Source of the DNA: JAJKIP01 sp040509055
Lineage (GTDB): Bacteria; Bacteroidota; Bacteroidia; Chitinophagales; Chitinophagaceae
NCBI GenBank assembly: GCA_040509055.1
Contig: JBEVLT010000188.1
Span: 1 to 9,441 of the forward strand
Direction: 5' to 3'
DNA: 9,441 nucleotides
The notes beneath the pieces were generated by a model that saw only the letters and a list, made by a program, of their open reading frames with translations, was not told the DNA's origin and did not search any database. Below, piece by piece: positions 6,321-9,441 of the stretch. The position numbers were made by a program, and so were the translations under genes. How positions within the stretch are numbered: the first letter of the stretch is position 1; each line of letters starts with the position of its first letter.

Positions 6321-8354
6321 TCAATTCGTGCCTGCATTCGCCTGCGTGATCAGGCAATCGGCCTGTGACGTTCCAATACCAAATGCCCCGACGATCATCC
6401 ATTTATTCCCATTCGACTGGATGGTGTAACAACCGTAAGGCGTACTGATCGCCCGGTCGGTAACGCCATCTGTAGTACCAGCCAGTATCACTGTATTGGC
6501 CGAGTTATCCGTTTTCTTGATAATGTACAGCCGGCCTGTAATACCAGCGGCCGAAGGCAGGTTGATCGAAATACTACCGCTGCTTGCATCGGCCAGCAGT
6601 GTATAATCCGTATCCGTCAGCTCTGTGTCTGCAGTCACGCTGCGCAATGCCGGGGCAAAGGACCCTGCAACCTGCAGGCTGGAGGAAGGTTCTGTGGTAT
6701 TGATGCCGACATTCCTTGTAATAGCCATCCGCGTCACCTGGGTTTGCAGCGCACTGCCGGATGCACCGGGCTCGCCGGTGGTAAAATAGATGGGGCCGGG
6801 CTTAGCATTGCCGGTTCCCTTGGACCCATTGATCCGGAATACCGTACCGAACGCATTAGGCCCCATCGCATCGGTAATATTGAGCGAGATCGGGTGCGGC
6901 AGCGCTGCCTGAACCGGGCCACCCAGCCACCAGTCATTCGCAAACCCTACTCCACCCATAAAAGCCGGCGAATTGTGCTGGTACCAGCCTAAAAAGCCCT
7001 GGTGCGTATCGGTACTGACATCGAGGTTATACGAAGAATTACTGCCCTGGCAGCCGATGCAGATCACGTAATCCTTCCCGATGCCGGCCCCGCCGCCCAT
7101 AAAAAAATTGATATTGCCCGTGGCCCACGACACATCGCCCATCACGATCTGGTTGCCGCCGGCGCCAGCCGGTATAGCACGGGCGCCGTCACCGATGGCG
7201 ACGGTAGCCAGGCCTGTTGCTTTCGCCTGGGGTCCAATGGCCACGGCCTCGTAATTCTGCGCTTCGGACCTCCATCCCACCGCAGTGCCATTCCCCCTCG
7301 CTCTTGCCCCAACGATGGTTGGCCATCCGCCGCAGCAAAAGGATGGCTCTACGGTGTTCAGCGTATCTCTTGCAAAATCTCCCAGCACCAGCGACTCCCG
7401 GTTGATGGCAGAGGTGTGCGCGCCAAACTTGTTGCTGTTGGGGCCGGACCCCCGCGATGTAAGAAAGCCTGTAATGCTCGCATCGCCGGCCACATTAATG
7501 CTGCCGCTGAACGTAGCATTGGTGTTGGGCTCCAGCGTCAGTGCCCTTTTCTCCGGACCGGTGGTGCCGGTGGTGGTCATGACGATGGACCGGCCTGCCG
7601 TTGGCGATCGGAGATAGAGACCATCCACGCCTGAAAACGGCGCACCGGCTACGGAGCTTGTAGCGCTGAGCAGGCCAATGGTATTATTGGTTTCAAATCG
7701 AATACCCGCCGATCGTACATTGCCGTCAGCCCGGGTGTCGGCTACTCTGAAAAACACACCATCCTGTACGGCAGCATCAGAGGAAGCAAACAGCTGGATG
7801 CGTTTGCCATTGAATGTTTTGATACCCTTTATGGAATCATCTCCGGTCATGCGTACAAACTGCCTGTTGTAATACGCCGCCGAATGCAGGTCGGGGATCC
7901 AGTTGCTGTCCAGCGATTTTACATACGATGGTGCTCCGGCTCCGGCGGCCCTGCCGAAAACGGTATAGGATGGCGCATCGGCGAGCTCAAACGATAGTGA
8001 AGGCGTTGTGGCTGAGTTCGCCACCGAGGTAGTAAACAATGGTTCTAATCCGGTTGCTTTAAATTCGGTGACAAGGCCATTGGCCTTGTCGGCAAACTGC
8101 ACCCACCGGGCGGGTTCGCATTGCCGGTACCAGTAACCGGTGTTGCGGGTATAGATCAGCTTGCCGCAGGAGTCGAGCGAATAGACGGCATTGGCGGCAG
8201 CCGTGTCTTCAAAAACCGGCGCACGGAAACTGGTCGTCACGAACAGGTTGCTGTCTACCGAAGTGTTGTAGGAATTGGTGCGGGGCAACAGCGACTGTGC
8301 GCCGGCTGCAGTGAATTGCACGCAAAACAGGAGCAGTGTGATGGTTTTTTTCAT
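6321..8354 (-). CDS. Secreted tail-fibre-like protein with YadA-head-type repeats
   Basis: 677-residue modular exported protein, function unknown. The signal peptide is MKKTITLLLFCVQFTAAGAQ (1-20). Residues about 55-90 form a small module with two Cys and three Trp/Tyr-rich turns. Residues 107-156 read like the recurring phage tail-fibre segment (LFTTSVANSATTPSLSFEL, TVFGRAAGAGAPSYVKSLDS), and SIKGIKTFNG (174-183) matches the fibre motif that usually reads TGTKTF. Residues about 346-396 contain YadA/Hep_Hag-like head repeats (GNGTAVGWRSEAQNYEA, VAIGPQAKATGLATVAIGDG). VGINTTEPSSSLQVAGSF (549-566) precedes the C-terminal domain common in Bacteroidota (YTLLADASSGSISINLP, LYIIKKTDNSANTV). No endosialidase chaperone (peptidase S74) or type IX sorting domain is seen. 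A trimeric beta-rich fibre at the surface or outside the cell is my inference. The mature protein has eight Cys (63, 79, 340, 341, 432, 435, 642, 667), which could form four local disulfides. No phage genes flank it. Confidence 0.85.
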   Translation of the reverse strand: MKKTITLLLFCVQFTAAGAQSLLPRTNSYNTSVDSNLFVTTSFRAPVFEDTAAANAVYSLDSCGKLIYTRNTGYWYRQCEPARWVQFADKANGLVTEFKATGLEPLFTTSVANSATTPSLSFELADAPSYTVFGRAAGAGAPSYVKSLDSNWIPDLHSAAYYNRQFVRMTGDDSIKGIKTFNGKRIQLFASSDAAVQDGVFFRVADTRADGNVRSAGIRFETNNTIGLLSATSSVAGAPFSGVDGLYLRSPTAGRSIVMTTTGTTGPEKRALTLEPNTNATFSGSINVAGDASITGFLTSRGSGPNSNKFGAHTSAINRESLVLGDFARDTLNTVEPSFCCGGWPTIVGARARGNGTAVGWRSEAQNYEAVAIGPQAKATGLATVAIGDGARAIPAGAGGNQIVMGDVSWATGNINFFMGGGAGIGKDYVICIGCQGSNSSYNLDVSTDTHQGFLGWYQHNSPAFMGGVGFANDWWLGGPVQAALPHPISLNITDAMGPNAFGTVFRINGSKGTGNAKPGPIYFTTGEPGASGSALQTQVTRMAITRNVGINTTEPSSSLQVAGSFAPALRSVTADTELTDTDYTLLADASSGSISINLPSAAGITGRLYIIKKTDNSANTVILAGTTDGVTDRAISTPYGCYTIQSNGNKWMIVGAFGIGTSQADCLITQANAGTN

Positions 8355-8368
8355 ACTGTTAGGTTAGT

Positions 8369-8385
8369 AGGTTTATCGATCGTTC
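8369..8385. repeat. 17-bp direct repeat, copy 1 (operator candidate)
   Basis: AGGTTTATCGATCGTTC. It matches the copy at 8409-8425 at 15 of 17 positions, and both differences are T against A (8376/8416 and 8380/8420). The copy lies 15-31 bp before the ATG of the tail-fibre-like gene, in its leader. It runs into an imperfect palindrome, TCGTT-CGCA-AACGA (8380-8393). Confidence 0.5.
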
Positions 8386-8408
8386 GCAAACGAGGCTGTT
8401 CCAAATAA

Positions 8409-8425
8409 AGGTTTAACGAACGTTC
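8409..8425. repeat. 17-bp direct repeat, copy 2 (operator candidate)
   Basis: AGGTTTAACGAACGTTC, exactly 40 bp from copy 1, close to four helical turns. It ends in the perfect 8-bp palindrome GAACGTTC (8418-8425). On the minus strand it lies directly upstream of the -7-like TTTATTTG, where a bound regulator would contact or block RNA polymerase. I see no third copy elsewhere in the window. A binding protein cannot be named. Confidence 0.5.
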
Positions 8426-8592
8426 TGACTGTGCGCAGGTACTGCGGAATCCCTGCTCTTCTTCTAACAGTAAAACCGAATTTTCATAGAAGCTGCAACA
8501 AGCCTCCCCCTGTCGGGTTGAACGCGGCTAAACTACAGAATATCCCGGTTCCGCACCGGCCGGCCGGGCACAATTATTCCACAGCACCTTAT

Positions 8593-8640
8593 AAAAAAAC
8601 CGCAGCAGCGGCAGGACCATCCCTGCAGCTGTGCGGTTTT
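8593..8640 (-). terminator. Strong intrinsic terminator of the DUF2807 operon
   Basis: A long stem pairs 8600-8615 with 8622-8636. CCGCA pairs with TGCGG, then CAGC with GCTG after a one-base bulge (8605), then one mismatch (8610/8627), then GCAGG with CCTGC. The 6-base loop is 8616-8621. On the minus strand the stem is followed by seven T (complement of 8593-8599), a classic Rho-independent terminator 22 bp after the DUF2807 stop. The plus strand has only four T on its side, so activity in that direction would be weaker. Confidence 0.88.
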
Positions 8641-8662
8641 CCTGCTTTGATTACCGATCCGG

Positions 8663-9382
8663 TTAAATTGGCTTCACTTTTCCCGAACCGGAGATATGCG
8701 TGGTGATCAACGGGTTTCCCTTATAATATACCGATCCGCTGCCCGATATCCGTGCATCGAGGCTTTGTGAAAGGTTGACTTTCATGTCACCGGAACCGCT
8801 GATGTGCGTTTCCGCCTGTGCGGCTGCCAGGTTAGAAAAATCCATGTTCCCGCTGCCGCTGATATGCAATTCCTCGTTACCGGCCGATCCTGCCGCAATA
8901 GTCATGCTGCCTGAACCGCTGATCCTGGCATCGAGCTTACCGGCGATAACAGCCTGCTGCAGGAACATGCTGCCGGAGCCGCTTACCTCCAGTGTCAACC
9001 GATTCGTTGCCATCGACCCTTCTGTATAAATGCTTCCCGAACCGCTGAGCCTGAAATAGCCGGCAGAAGGCGCGCTGACGTTGATCACGATGTCCTCATG
9101 CCGCCGGATGTTGACATTGTTTTTAAAATCAATGTCCAGCACACCGTTCACCACGCGGGTGCGCAGTACATCCAGGATATTTTGCTGGGCCGTCACTTCT
9201 ACTTTGTACACAGGATCTACGCGAAAATTGACGCGGCCGGAACAACCGGATGAAACACCTGTGAAACCGCTCAGCGACCTTGTTTCTGTGACCACCGGCC
9301 CTTCGCCGACAAGGCGCTCTTTGGTACAGGATGTAACGATACAGGAGAACAGGACCAGGACAGCTATGACTTTGTTTTTCAT
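8663..9382 (-). CDS. DUF2807 (head GIN domain) lipoprotein with seven SGSG repeats
   Basis: 239-residue putative lipoprotein of the DUF2807 family (PF10988, putative auto-transporter adhesin, head GIN domain). A type II signal peptide ends in VTSC, so Cys19 is the likely lipidated residue after cleavage. The mature protein opens with the family entry VVTETRSLSGFTGVSSG (30-46), then YKVEVTAQQNILDVLRTRV (59-77). A beta-solenoid follows in which SGSG recurs at residues 113, 134, 155, 175, 195, 213 and 231, a rung of 18-21 residues. The protein ends shortly after the seventh repeat (HISGSGKVKPI). The domain is widespread in Bacteroidota envelope proteins and its exact role is unknown; the adhesin label comes from the family name only. 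The gene starts 20 bp after a probable outer-membrane barrel gene, so the two are likely cotranscribed, and a strong terminator closes the unit 22 bp downstream. Confidence 0.9.
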   Translation of the reverse strand: MKNKVIAVLVLFSCIVTSCTKERLVGEGPVVTETRSLSGFTGVSSGCSGRVNFRVDPVYKVEVTAQQNILDVLRTRVVNGVLDIDFKNNVNIRRHEDIVINVSAPSAGYFRLSGSGSIYTEGSMATNRLTLEVSGSGSMFLQQAVIAGKLDARISGSGSMTIAAGSAGNEELHISGSGNMDFSNLAAAQAETHISGSGDMKVNLSQSLDARISGSGSVYYKGNPLITTHISGSGKVKPI

Positions 9383-9402
9383 CTTTTACGTTTTAAAGGG
9401 TT

Positions 9403-9441
9403 CTAAAATTCTATTTTGTAATTGAGCACGGGTATCAGTCC
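9403..9441 (-). CDS. C-terminal end of a probable outer-membrane beta-barrel protein (partial)
   Basis: Reading the minus strand from the window edge gives GLIPVLNYKIEF followed by TAG. This alternating polar and hydrophobic strand, ending in a terminal Phe, is the usual last strand of outer-membrane beta-barrel proteins, whose C-terminal aromatic is recognised by the BAM complex. The stop is 20 bp before the DUF2807 start, spacing typical of an operon. Pairing of a barrel protein with a head GIN domain protein fits Bacteroidota gene orders I know of. Only 12 codons are visible, so the assignment is tentative; the rest lies beyond the right edge. Confidence 0.5.
   Translation of the reverse strand, partial: GLIPVLNYKIEF

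Larger units (their letters stand above)
8355..8592. other. Leader and promoter region of the tail-fibre-like gene; no gene seen
   Basis: This spacer has no convincing coding frame or tRNA. On the minus strand it must hold the start signals for the 677-residue protein, because a strong terminator closes the gene upstream. The best -7-like match is TTTATTTG (complement of 8402-8409), one base from TAnnTTTG and 47 bp before the ATG, with no TTG at the right distance. Two copies of a 17-bp repeat sit on either side of it. The far end holds a 12-bp GC palindrome (8556-8567). Open frames crossing the region on the plus strand lack any family character. Confidence 0.5.

Noticed and set aside
7002..7634. 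Plus-strand frame opposite the fibre-like gene (210 codons)
   Set aside because: No recognisable domain; the opposite frame has a signal peptide and known modules.
6321..8354. Prophage or tailocin tail-fibre gene
   Set aside because: The product has a clear Sec signal peptide and no phage or tailocin genes are adjacent within the window; a larger context could still change this.
8431..8706. Plus-strand open frame across the spacer and the terminator
   Set aside because: It runs through a strong terminator stem and into the DUF2807 gene, and its Pro/Ala/Arg-rich translation has no family character.
8670..9060. CRISPR-like or tandem DNA repeat, suggested by recurring GAACCGCTGAT-type words
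   Set aside because: The words are imperfect and in frame; they encode the SGSG rungs of the DUF2807 protein.

Overview
The window looks like a chromosomal segment from a Bacteroidota member, most likely of the Chitinophagaceae type. The grounds are start codons with no Shine-Dalgarno sequence, the DUF1080 (3-keto-disaccharide hydrolase) and DUF2807 (head GIN domain) families, a secreted tail-fibre-like protein with the C-terminal domain typical of this phylum, and moderately high GC with short gaps. The lineage is an inference; there is no rRNA or other marker here.

Layout from left to right. At 59-1795 (+) is a two-gene ABC exporter: a BcrA-type ATPase followed 21 bp later by a six-helix ABC-2 permease. 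It meets, with a 4-bp stop-codon overlap, a convergent TIGR01777-type NAD(P)-dependent epimerase/SDR gene (1792-2709, -). That gene is divergent from a secreted DUF1080 protein (2824-3582, +). The next two genes run in the same direction: the membrane-anchored DNA recombination protein RmuC (3680-5149) and a secreted alpha/beta hydrolase of the proline-iminopeptidase type (5274-6248). The right third is all on the minus strand. It holds a 677-residue secreted protein built from phage-tail-fibre and YadA-head-like modules (6321-8354), a 308-bp spacer, a seven-repeat DUF2807 lipoprotein (8663-9382), and the last 12 codons of a probable outer-membrane beta-barrel gene (9403-9441).

The genes do not form one pathway. 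Clear functional units are the ABC exporter pair and the probable barrel/DUF2807 operon, which ends in a strong intrinsic terminator (8593-8640). Four of the products carry export signals (DUF1080 protein, hydrolase, tail-fibre-like protein, DUF2807 lipoprotein), so much of the window serves the cell envelope.

I see no CRISPR array, tRNA, rRNA, insertion sequence or phage gene cluster. The items most worth a second look are the stand-alone tail-fibre-like secreted protein and a 17-bp direct repeat, 40 bp apart, just upstream of it.
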